DNA of 64,000 bases from Salinisphaera aquimarina (GTDB lineage: Bacteria > Pseudomonadota > Gammaproteobacteria > Nevskiales > Salinisphaeraceae): the NCBI RefSeq assembly GCF_042643355.1, contig NZ_JBHRSS010000001.1:62001-126000 (forward strand), given 5' to 3'. The notes under the pieces were generated by a model, which was given only the letters and a program-made list of their open reading frames with translations, ran no database searches and was not told the origin of the DNA. Both the position numbers and the translations under genes were made by a program. Positions 17,084-24,739 of this stretch are shown here, one piece after another. Numbering within the stretch: position 1 is the first letter of the stretch; every line of letters starts with the position of its first letter.

Positions 17084-17324
17084 GTGAACTGCGTCGGTCG
17101 ACGCTCACTGAGCTAACCAGCGGACCGCAGAGCCCGACACACCATTAGAAAGAATTTCTAAATCTGAACTTACCGGTAATCGTCGCTGACGGGAAGACGC
17201 CGGAATAGGTCAAAGGTCGCGGATTCGGAAATGGCTGAGAGCTAGAAAGACGGGCGAAGGCTCAGCTACCGGCTGCAATTCGTTAGCAGACTATTTAGCT
17301 TGACCGAAATAAGAACTAACCGCC
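17084..17324 (-). other. ORF-less cassette body
   Basis: About 240 bp lie between two attC sites with no plausible reading frame; the only ATG on the array strand (about 17146) gives 10 codons. Non-coding cassettes are known and may carry promoters or RNAs. I see no clear promoter pair, though the AT content is higher than in the chromosome. Confidence 0.6.
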
Positions 17325-17423
17325 GTATAACGCCTAAGCTCAATTGCCGCCGGAGCGCGAAGCGCGGAGGGAACCCAAAGCGCGCCAGCGCTTTGGGCGG
17401 TCAACTGCAGCGATTTGTTAGCT
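17325..17423 (-). other. attC site after the 414-aa cassette gene
   Basis: On the minus strand: core AGCTAAC, arm AAATCGCTGCAGTTG, middle with CCAAAGCGC pairing to GCGCTTTGG, then CAATTGAGCTTAGGC and core GTTATAC. It starts within 5 nt of the stop codon of the 414-aa gene. It is closely related to the site at 16352. Confidence 0.87.
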
Positions 17424-17424
17424 T

Positions 17425-18669
17425 TTATTTCAACCGTGAGTAGAACTCATGCAATCCGAAACCCGCTCCTCTGCGCATCTCGGACTCCCGAGCCTTGAGA
17501 TCCATAAGCTGTGGACCATAGCTTTTTGCTCTATCGAAAGCCCACATGCCTCCGGCCGCCAGAGTCAATCCGATGCTCGCAGTCGGAGAACCGATTTGTG
17601 CTAGCAGTCCGCTTAGTGTGATGCCGCTACCAAGAAAACCCTTGCCAAAATCGCATTTTATTTCGAAGCCTAATTTCCTTCTTTCTTTTACTAAATCCTC
17701 GGACTGCACCCTATACTGGACAATTCTCTCCATTACCTGATTTTCAAAGTTAGAAGCGTTATCAACTTCGGTGGCAATATTGAATACCGACTCAAACAGC
17801 CCTTCACGTGCCGACGCCTGTCGCCCCCAGGCTCGTGTCCGTAATTTCAGAACATCCCTAAATGAAAGGCTATCGAGCTGATTTTCAACCATGAATTCTT
17901 CGTGACAGAGTTGCAAAGCACGATTTCTCTTCACCCAAAATAGATCGTTATCACCTTCCAAAAACACGGAATGAGCATTGTTCAAAAGTCGCTCAATTAC
18001 AGCAGCGTAGGTTTTAGACGGAAATAAAGGAACCATATCCTTTGCTTCACAGTATCCCGCGTATTTTACGACTGCTGCTAGCCTTCCTCGAGCGATCTCT
18101 GTTAGCGAATGTTGTACATCTGAGTCTCCGTAAGCACGCTCGAGCTCAGGTAGCGCCTGTGAGTCGTTAATGCCACCGTCGCCTCTGCCGTCCAGCGCTA
18201 ATGTGTCAGATTCTGGGATGAATCCAATTAAGTCAGAGTGGTCTGCTTGTATCGCATCATTTAAAAAATCTTGGTCGTTTGCCATCGACCGATAAAGCCA
18301 GAATACGAATGGTATATTTAACGGGTACCCACCGGTTGGAATGGCTCCTATAGTGAGTTGCTCTTTTGCTTCTTGCTGAAACGTTGATCGCACTTCCAGT
18401 AGACCAGCTTTTACAGCGTCCTTGGCACCTTCCAATACCTGAGAAAAATCGTCAGCGTAGTCCGGAACGTGGCCTTGGGGCCTCACGGGGCCCATGTCTA
18501 TACCCATGATCGGTGGCATGCCCATTGCCAGCATAAAAGCATTTCGCGGAATCAGCTCTCGGTCGCTGGGATCAATAAGCACCACTTTGTCGTAGGTGAG
18601 AAGCGCACGTTTTATATCCCGGGCGTGGGGAGAGAATTCGTTGGGGACAAGTAATGCTTCGTAAATCAT
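17425..18669 (-). CDS. Large cassette protein of unknown function (414 aa)
   Basis: A 414-aa protein starting about 12 nt past an attC core and ending 2 nt before the next attC, so it fills one cassette. It opens with MIYEALLVPNEFSPHARDIKRALLTYDKVVLIDPSD, an alpha/beta-looking start. The middle is mostly helical (LPELERAYGDSDVQHSLTEI). About residues 355-385 form a hydrophobic stretch (LSGLLAQIGS and IGLTLAAGGMWAF) that could insert in a membrane. I know of no family. The gene is AT-rich compared with the chromosome and unusually long for a cassette. Confidence 0.65.
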   Translation of the reverse strand: MIYEALLVPNEFSPHARDIKRALLTYDKVVLIDPSDRELIPRNAFMLAMGMPPIMGIDMGPVRPQGHVPDYADDFSQVLEGAKDAVKAGLLEVRSTFQQEAKEQLTIGAIPTGGYPLNIPFVFWLYRSMANDQDFLNDAIQADHSDLIGFIPESDTLALDGRGDGGINDSQALPELERAYGDSDVQHSLTEIARGRLAAVVKYAGYCEAKDMVPLFPSKTYAAVIERLLNNAHSVFLEGDNDLFWVKRNRALQLCHEEFMVENQLDSLSFRDVLKLRTRAWGRQASAREGLFESVFNIATEVDNASNFENQVMERIVQYRVQSEDLVKERRKLGFEIKCDFGKGFLGSGITLSGLLAQIGSPTASIGLTLAAGGMWAFDRAKSYGPQLMDLKARESEMRRGAGFGLHEFYSRLK

Positions 18670-18681
18670 TTGACTACTGTT

Positions 18682-18756
18682 AGCTAACGCCGAAGCTCAG
18701 TTGCCGACCGAAGCGCGGCAGCGATTTGGGCGGTCAACTGCAGCGCTTTGTTAGCG
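18682..18756 (-). other. attC site after the 148-aa cassette gene
   Basis: On the minus strand: core CGCTAAC, arm AAAGCGCTGCAGTTG, middle, then CAACTGAGCTTCGGC and core GTTAGCT. The inner arms GCTGCAGTTG and CAACTGAGC pair with one unpaired base. It begins 1 nt past the stop codon of the 148-aa gene. Confidence 0.85.
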
Positions 18757-18757
18757 G

Positions 18758-19204
18758 TCACGTTGGGTTCACCATACGCTGACGCCCCTGCGCTTGGACT
18801 ACTATTGATTGGTGCTTTTCAGAGAGCGGTACAACGACTATTTCGACGCCAAACACTCTTGTAGCTTCGGCCGCCCAAGACTTTCCCGTTACATATTTTG
18901 CCGCCTCTTTTGAGGCGAAACACAATATCTTTTGCCACTCAGGCCCTATATTTTCGCCAATTAACGCGAGCTTCAGAATATCGCCTTTGACCTTATGTAG
19001 TTGCGCCCCTTTTAATGGACCCAGCCGCGCATAAACTTCGACCACTACACGGTTCTCTGGATCTATAGCGTCGGGTTGAACGCCAACAGAAATAGGAAGC
19101 TTTGCGTTTGGATCGAATTGGAGTCCGCGTTGACTCTCCAAAGTCGCCAGCATTACGGATTCTGCAGCTTTTTGCTCTGATGAGTCGGATTGATGCTTTG
19201 ACAT
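18758..19204 (-). CDS. Cassette protein, possible PD-(D/E)XK nuclease-like fold (148 aa)
   Basis: A 148-aa soluble protein starting at ATG 19204, a few bases inside the core GTTAGCG at 19211-19217. Its central block QPDAIDPENRVVVEVYARLG and then PLKGAQLHKVKGDILKL shows Asp45/Asp48, then Glu56 in a beta strand, and Lys65/Lys71. This order of acidic and basic residues recalls PD-(D/E)XK nucleases or very short patch-like domains. The match is by eye only and the assignment is weak. An alternating hydrophobic strand (VEIVVVPL) follows. It is the first gene of the visible array. Confidence 0.6.
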   Translation of the reverse strand: MSKHQSDSSEQKAAESVMLATLESQRGLQFDPNAKLPISVGVQPDAIDPENRVVVEVYARLGPLKGAQLHKVKGDILKLALIGENIGPEWQKILCFASKEAAKYVTGKSWAAEATRVFGVEIVVVPLSEKHQSIVVQAQGRQRMVNPT

Positions 19205-19210
19205 TCGATG

Positions 19211-19217
19211 TGACCGC
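19211..19217 (-). other. Isolated recombination core upstream of the first cassette
   Basis: The minus strand reads GGCGTTAGCGG immediately before the first cassette gene. GTTAGCG fits the GTTRRRY-type core less one base. The usual inner arm (CTGAGCTTA) is absent; CGTATACTT stands there instead. It may be the cassette side of an attI or a degenerate attC. Confidence 0.5.
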
Positions 19218-19698
19218 TAACGCCAAGTATACGGCTGAAAGTAGGTATAGCACTGCACCTCTTTTTCGCATATCAAACCGCGCCCCCCTTACAGTCAGTC
19301 AGTTACACGATTTCCCGGCTGCTATACCGCTATTTGATATTTGCAACTACGAAAACACCGAAAAGCGTTGTTCGGAATGCTATGGAAGCAGTACGAGGCC
19401 TCTGGCCTTCTTGGAGGCCGTGCCCGCCTATGGCTGTGTCGTGAACATCCCACAAATACCGCCTACAGAAAAGGCCCGCGGAGGAAATAAGACCGTTCAC
19501 TTGCGCGGTGCCGCCCGCCGACTGACAGAGTAACGCGCCGGTCGTCTCTCAAACTCGGTAAACTCGGGTAGTGGCTGACTAACGGCAAACCGATTGCTGC
19601 GTGGTCGATATCCCTTTCTAGTCGCAGCGACTTGGGTTTCGCGCTGCTGCGCGAGACACTTAATATTTGCTTGCCCACATGCGTGCCTTGTTATTGAA
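19218..19698. other. Gene-free interval between cassette array and tandem repeats
   Basis: No convincing gene on either strand and no integrase motif. The base composition is mixed: AT-rich near 19260-19370, then GC-rich. Confidence 0.5.
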
Positions 19699-21166
19699 GG
19701 GTACCCTGTCTTGCGCCGATGCTTCGCATCGGTGCCTGCGCGGCTCCAGCCGCCTGGTAAATTCCACTGGGAGCCAGTCGGAAACTTGCTTTGCTCAAAC
19801 ATCCGGTTGTCTTTATCCGCTCTCGGCCTCCACTGCTCGGCGCTACGCCCAAGGGGGCGAATACAGACGCCGTAGAGACAGCGCTGGTGAGTTGCTGCTT
19901 GGTTGCCTGTATTCGGGCCCCGTCTGGAGCGACGAGAAGCGCAGCACCGAAGGGCCGCTTCATGCGGCAGCATGTCTGAGGGCTGCGTAGCGGCCCGAGT
20001 TCTGCCGCATCCCTTCGGTGCGAGCATCGCAGTGGACCGGCGTGAGCCGGCGCGTAATTCGGGTGTCTTTTGCTTTGCTTCCTTTCATTTGGACAAGCAA
20101 ACGAAAGGGAGTCGCGCTGCAGCGCGAAACCAAAGTTTGGTCAAACTCGTGAGTGCCAAAAGACTCGTGGCGCCGAGCCAACGACTGTTGGATCAACGAT
20201 TTGGGAGCATTGCGACTTGGGGTTTCGCACTGATGTGCGAGCGACTTGTATTTGCTTGCCCAAATAAAAGTAGCCAAAACAAAAGGCACCCTGTCTTGCG
20301 CCGATGCTGCGCATCGGTCCCCTGCGCGGCTCCGGCCGAAAGCGGGCCAGCCGGAAACTCGCTTCGCTCAAACATCCAGCTGTCTCTATCCGCTTTCGGC
20401 CTCCACTGCTCGGCGCTGCGCCCAAGGGGACCCGATACATACAAGCTCGCTGGCGCTCGCCTCAAGCCGCGTCGGGATCTTAAGGTCGCATTAGCCGAAG
20501 GCGTAATCCGACAGGAACATGGGCGCACGATCCTATTTCGACTCCGTGGCGGTTAACGCTCGATTCCGAGCCGTGCTGCCTGTATTCGGGCCCCGTTGCA
20601 CGGCGACGGAGACGCGCAGCGGCGAAGGGTGTCCGGCGCACTGCGCCGGTGCGGCCAGCCTGTTTGAGGACCGCCAAAGCGGGCCGAGTTCTGGCCGCAT
20701 CCCTTCGCCGCGAGCATCGGAGTGCACTGGCGCAGCCGGCGCCGTGCCGGGTGTCTTTTCCTTTGCTTCCTTTTGTTTGGACAAGCAAACGAAAGGGAGT
20801 CGCGCTGCAGCGCGAAACCAAAGTTTGGTCAAACTCGTGAGTGCCAAAAGACTCGTGGCGCCGAACCGACGAGTCTTGAATCAACGACCGGGGCTTTATC
20901 GACTTGGTGTTTCGCCCTGATGTGCGAGCGACTTATATTTGCTTGCCCAAATATAAGTAGCCAACACAAAGGGCACCCTGTCTTGCGCCGATGCTTCGCA
21001 TCGGTTCCCTGCGCGGCTCCGGCCGAAAGCGGGCCAGCCGGAAACTCGCTTCGCTCAAACATCCGACTGTCTATTTCTCTTTCGGCCTCCACTGCTCGGC
21101 GCTGCGCCCAAGGGGACCCAATACAACCAAGCTCGCTGGCGCTCGCTCAAGGTCGTGTTCTTTTAT

Positions 21167-21194
21167 GTCGGATTAGGCATTTGCCTAATCCGAC
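21167..21194. repeat. Perfect 13-bp inverted repeat in repeat copy 3
   Basis: Arms GTCGGATTAGGCA and TGCCTAATCCGAC with a TT loop. It has the look of a REP-type hairpin. The same element occurs at 21848-21875, and a decayed version near 20487-20513. Confidence 0.8.
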
Positions 21195-21847
21195 AAGAAC
21201 GGAGTCGCGCGCTGCATTTCGGCTCGGTAGGCGAGTGGGCTCCAGTTGTTGGCTGAGCGTCTGTATTCGGACCCGTTGCACGGCGACGGAGACGCGCAGC
21301 GGCGAAGGGTGTCCGGCGCACTGCGCCGGTGCGGCCAGCCTGTTTGAGGATCGCCAAAGCGATCCGAGTTCTGGCCGCATCCCTTCGTCGCGAGCATCGG
21401 AGTGCATCGGCGGAGCCGGCGCCGTGCCGGGTGTCTTTTCCTTTGCTTCCTTTTGTTTGGACAAGCAAACGAAAGGGAGTCGCGCTGCGGCGCGAAACCA
21501 AAGTTTGGTCAAACTCGTGAGTGCCAAAAGACTCGTGGCGCCGAACCAACGAGTCTTGAATCAAAGATTTGGGAGCATTGCGGCTTGGGGTTTCGCACTG
21601 ATGCGCGAGCCACTTTTCGTTGCTTGCCCAACGAAAAGTAGCCAAAAGGAAGGGCACCCTGTCTGGCGCCGATGCTTCGCATCGGTGCCCTGCGCGGCTC
21701 CGGCCGCAAGCGGGCCAGCCGGAAACTCGCTGCGCTCAAACATCCGACTGTCTATTTCTCTTTCGGCCTCCACTGCTCGGCGCTGCGCCCAAGGGGACCC
21801 AATACAACCAAGCTCGCTGGCGCTCGCTCAAGGTCGTGTTCTTTTAT

Positions 21848-21875
21848 GTCGGATTAGGCATTTGCCTAATCCGAC
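21848..21875. repeat. Perfect 13-bp inverted repeat in repeat copy 4
   Basis: Identical to the hairpin at 21167-21194, in the same place within the 685-bp unit. Conservation of both arms while other parts vary suggests a folded RNA or DNA role, or simply recent duplication. Confidence 0.8.
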
Positions 21876-22351
21876 AAGAACGGAGTCGCGCGCTGAATTT
21901 CGGCTCGGTAGGCGAGTGGGCTCCAGTTGTTGGCTGAGCGTCTATATTCGGACCCGTTGCACGGCGACGGAGACGCGCAGCGGCTAAGGGTGTCCGGCGC
22001 ACTGCGCCGGTGCGGCCAGCCTGTTTGAGGACCGCCAAAGCGGGCCGACCTAGTCAGATTCTCAAGGGGCCGCATCCCTTCGTCGCGAGCATCGGAGTGC
22101 CCCGGCGTAGCCGGCGCTGTGCCGGGTGTCGTTTCCTTTGCTGCCTTTCGTTTGGACAAGCAAACGAAAGACAGTCGCACAGCAGTGCGAAACAAAAGGT
22201 TATTCAAGCTCGTGGGTGCCGAAAGACTCGCGGCCCAAAAGGGCCGAGCCCCGATGGCCGTGTCGAGCCCACCGCCATTCGGCCTGCTACAGTCTTCGCT
22301 CTTTGTAACCGGACGCCATGTTCGACGCCGGGCTGTATTGGAGTTCTCGAA

Positions 22352-23164
22352 ATGCCGAAGAACATACTAGCGAGCTGCTGGGCCACTATTGCCGGCGCAG
22401 GCCTGCTCGCCGCCACGATTGCCGTCCACGCAGCACCGACCGACAAGCCGGGCAATGCTGAGTTGCCACCGGTGTTGCAGCAGGCGATCGACGGCGGCAC
22501 GCTGACGGTGAACAAGCAGTTCGAGACGGACGTGCCGGGCGTGACGGGCTACGTGATCGAGCGTGGCGGGCGGCATCAGATCGTCTACGGCGAGGCGGGC
22601 TATCTGTTCATGGGTCAGCTGGTGTCGCCGGACGGCAAGAACCTGTCGGCGGACTATGCGGACAAATACATGCCCAAGCCGGATCTCGCCAAGGTGGTCG
22701 AACAGCTGAAGGATACTGGCCAGCTGATCCAGCAGGGACCGGACGATGCACCGCTGATGTATGTGTTCGCGGATCCGAACTGTACTTATTGTCATCGGTT
22801 CTATGAGCAGGCCGATGCGCTGGTAAAGGCCGGCAAGTTGCAACTGCAGTGGGCAATGGTCGGCTTCGTGAAAGCGTCCAGCACCGGCCGGGCGGCGGCG
22901 ATCCTGTCGGCGGACGATCCGCTGGCCGCGCTGATCGAGAACGAGGCCGGTTTCGATGAGGAAACCGAGAACGGCGGTATCGCCCCGGTGGAGTCGCCCG
23001 CCGGCGAGATCAAGACCGTGCTCGATAGCCACGCCAAGCAGATGGCTGCCGCCGGCGGTACGGGCACACCGATGCTGCTCTATCAGCAGGACGGCAAGTG
23101 GGTGTCCAGGACGGGTGCGCCGGGTACGCCCTGGCTGCAGACCTATGTCGAGAGCCAAGAGTAG
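22352..23164 (+). CDS. dsbG: Periplasmic thiol:disulfide isomerase DsbG-like
   Basis: A 270-aa protein with a signal peptide (cut after VHAA, about residue 28), an N-terminal dimerisation domain and a thioredoxin fold with active site FADPNCTYCHRF (Cys144, Cys147) and a cis-proline loop GGTGTPMLL. The order of elements, including WAMVGFVKASSTGRAAAIL, follows DsbG/DsbC. E. coli DsbG has CPYC, so Thr replaces Pro and the redox potential may differ. The start ATG 22352 has GGAG 9 nt upstream; a longer upstream frame would run into the tandem repeat. DsbG keeps single cysteines reduced in the periplasm. Confidence 0.88.
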   Translation: MPKNILASCWATIAGAGLLAATIAVHAAPTDKPGNAELPPVLQQAIDGGTLTVNKQFETDVPGVTGYVIERGGRHQIVYGEAGYLFMGQLVSPDGKNLSADYADKYMPKPDLAKVVEQLKDTGQLIQQGPDDAPLMYVFADPNCTYCHRFYEQADALVKAGKLQLQWAMVGFVKASSTGRAAAILSADDPLAALIENEAGFDEETENGGIAPVESPAGEIKTVLDSHAKQMAAAGGTGTPMLLYQQDGKWVSRTGAPGTPWLQTYVESQE

Positions 23165-23331
23165 CGGCTTTGCAACGCGCCATCGTTCGATCGTGAAGAT
23201 CGGTTGGCGCCCCTGTTTGCGCTCAATGGTAAGGGGCAAAACGCCACGCGATTTGCCTGGGTCCGGTGATCGGGGCGGGCTTCCGGATTGCGATAAAGCA
23301 ATACCAGAGCCCGCCCCGTCCGCTGTATTGA

Positions 23332-23730
23332 TCAGTTCGTCTCCGGTATGCGCGCGATGACCTTGATCTCGAAATCGAAACCGGCCAGCCAGTTCACGCC
23401 GACCGCGGTCCAGTTCGGGTAGGGCGGATCGCCGATCACTTTCATTCGCGCTGCCATCACGGCTTCGAACTGCGGCTCGGGGTCGGTATGGAAGGTCGTG
23501 ACGTCCACGACATCGTCGAAGGTGCAGTCGGCCGCATCCAGCACGGCAGACAGATTCTCGAAAGCCAGCCGAACCTGATTTTCAAATACGGGCTCGGGTG
23601 AGCCGTCCTCACGGCTGCCCACCTGGCCTGAGACGAACAATAGATCGCCCGACCGGATTGCGGCGGAATATCGGTTGATCTCGTATAGCGCCTGTCGGCC
23701 GGCAGGAAAGATGGCATTACGTGTAGGCAT
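23332..23730 (-). CDS. RidA/YjgF family protein
   Basis: A 132-aa protein of the RidA family, which as a group hydrolyses reactive enamines/imines from amino-acid metabolism. It shows SGDLLFVSGQVG, ENQVRLAFENLSAVLDAA, DDVVDVTTF and the C-terminal YPNWTAVGVNWLAGFDFEIKVIARI. The Arg that binds the carboxylate in archetypal RidA is not at its usual place (NWTAVGV), so it may belong to another subgroup. ATG 23730 has a GGAG ribosome site; a longer frame to 23934 would cross the operator region. It is divergent from the TetR gene and probably its target. Confidence 0.85.
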   Translation of the reverse strand: MPTRNAIFPAGRQALYEINRYSAAIRSGDLLFVSGQVGSREDGSPEPVFENQVRLAFENLSAVLDAADCTFDDVVDVTTFHTDPEPQFEAVMAARMKVIGDPPYPNWTAVGVNWLAGFDFEIKVIARIPETN

Positions 23731-23883
23731 GGTATTGCTCCGGGTAAATATCTTGTTGATTCGAAAAACGAGGCTAGGTGTCCGAGGTGCGGTTATCGAA
23801 TTGCGGTTGCAGCACCGCGAAATGACACGAGCGTCGCCAGACTTTTGGGCTTGTCGTATCCGTGTCGCCTCAGCGCTGGCTAA

Positions 23884-23956
23884 TTGACATACGCCGTGTA
23901 TGTTAATAATCCAAGCATACGCGCCGTATGTCAAATAAAATACGATGCGTATGTCA
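23884..23956. promoter_or_regulatory. Divergent promoter region with three palindromic TetR operators
   Basis: Half-sites of the type GACATACG/CGTATGTC occur as three near-palindromes: 23885-23905, 23916-23934 and 23941-23956. On the plus strand TTGACA (23884-23889) and TAATCC (23907-23912) with a 17-bp spacer could be the promoter of the TetR gene. On the minus strand another TTGACA starts inside the second palindrome and could serve ridA. Repressor binding would block both. Confidence 0.65.
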
Positions 23957-23973
23957 ATTACGAGGTGGCGGCA

Positions 23974-24567
23974 ATGGCCAGGCGGCGCACGCAGATGGTG
24001 GAAGAGACCCGGGTCAAGCTCATTCGTGCCGCGCGGAGCGCGTTTGCGGCTAAGGGGTATGCCGCGTCATCGATGGACGATCTGACCGCCGATGCGGGTC
24101 TGACGCGAGGCGCGCTTTATCACAACTTTGGCGACAAGAAGGGCCTGCTGCAGGCGGTGATCGACCAGATCGATGCGGAAATGCTGGCTCGCATGCGCGT
24201 AGAGCGAGGCCGGGCACAAACCCCGTGGCTGGCGTTCCTCGCCGAAGGCATCAGCTATATCGAGATGGCACTGGAGCCGGAGATTCAGCGGATCATGCTG
24301 CTGGACGGCCCGGCTGTACTCGGCGATCCTTCACAGTGGCCCAGCCAGAACACCTGTCTTCAGACGACGACCCACACGATCCAGGCGCTCATTGACGACG
24401 GTACGGTCCGCCCGATGGACGCCGAAGCCGCCGCTCGTCTCGTCAACGGGGCTGCACTCAACGCCGCGCTCTGGATTGCTGCAGCCGACGATCCGCACGC
24501 TGTCTTGCAGAAGGCGGTCGAGGCGTTCCGACATCTCGCCGAGGGGTTGCTGCAGCGCCAGCGATAG
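23974..24567 (+). CDS. TetR-family transcriptional repressor
   Basis: A 197-aa regulator. The N-terminal domain is a classic TetR helix-turn-helix: VKLIRAARSAFAAKGYAASSMDDL then GLTRGALYHNFGDKKGLLQAVI. The C-terminal ligand domain is helical and includes EPEIQRIMLLDGPAVLG. The start ATG 23974 follows GAGG; an in-frame start at 23884 is unlikely because it would read through the operator array. It is divergent from the RidA-family gene and very probably represses both genes. Confidence 0.92.
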   Translation: MARRRTQMVEETRVKLIRAARSAFAAKGYAASSMDDLTADAGLTRGALYHNFGDKKGLLQAVIDQIDAEMLARMRVERGRAQTPWLAFLAEGISYIEMALEPEIQRIMLLDGPAVLGDPSQWPSQNTCLQTTTHTIQALIDDGTVRPMDAEAAARLVNGAALNAALWIAAADDPHAVLQKAVEAFRHLAEGLLQRQR

Positions 24568-24739
24568 CCGTAGAGATAAGTCGGAGCTTCGCTGTGGCGG
24601 TGCGTTTCAGCGTCGGCTTATGACGACCGTCTTCGCCCTTGGCGCCGTCAAGCAAGCGCGTTTCTGACTATCCACAAAACGCAGCCGCAGAGTCGCCCAC
24701 CGATATGGCCCGACTGAGTGTCGTCCCTTGTATGGGTGT

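Larger units (their letters stand above)
15284..19217 (-). mobile_element. Integron gene-cassette array without integrase (CALIN)
   Basis: Five genes, all on the minus strand, are separated by imperfect inverted repeats of the attC type. Each has an outer core reading GTTRRRY-like on the array strand, an inner arm GCTGCAGTTG pairing with CAACTGAGC with one extra-helical base, and a variable middle. attC sites lie at 18682-18756, 17325-17423, 17022-17083, 16352-16450 and a truncated one at 15284-15350. A lone core (GTTAGCG) is at 19211-19217. The cassette genes are visibly more AT-rich than both flanks. No intI gene or attI was found, so by current terms this is a cluster of attC sites lacking an integrase. 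The array reads from high to low coordinates. Confidence 0.88.
19699..22230. repeat. About four tandem copies of a ~685-bp non-coding repeat
   Basis: The marker CACCCTGTCTTGCGCCGATGC recurs near 19702, 20287, 20974 and 21655 (with one change in the last). The marker GGACAAGCAAACGAAAG recurs near 20092, 20778, 21463 and 22154. The marker TTGCACGGCGACGGAGACGC recurs near 20595, 21277 and 21958. Copies 3 and 4 are nearly identical; copy 1 is the most diverged and shorter. Each unit contains several hairpins. Reading frames exist in all six frames but shift between copies and are full of Arg/Ser/Ala, so I treat them as non-coding. Similar sequences are often mis-annotated as small proteins in proteobacterial genomes (from memory, not checked). 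Confidence 0.8.

Noticed and set aside
15284..18756. Repeats between genes read as a CRISPR array
   Set aside because: Copies are 60-100 bp, imperfectly palindromic, spaced by whole genes, and have attC cores; there are no short regular spacers or cas genes.
19102..19533. A 143-codon plus-strand frame
   Set aside because: It overlaps the first cassette gene in antisense and has no ribosome site or recognisable domain.
19903..21987. Long open frames across the tandem repeats, including one of 421 codons at 20722-21987
   Set aside because: The frames are rich in Arg, Ser and Ala, exist on several frames at once, shift between repeat copies, and lack ribosome sites and known domains. They reflect GC-rich repeats, not genes.
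19218..22351. A hidden integron integrase between the array and dsbG
   Set aside because: No tyrosine-recombinase motif (such as H-x-L-R-H or the final Tyr box) is seen in any frame.
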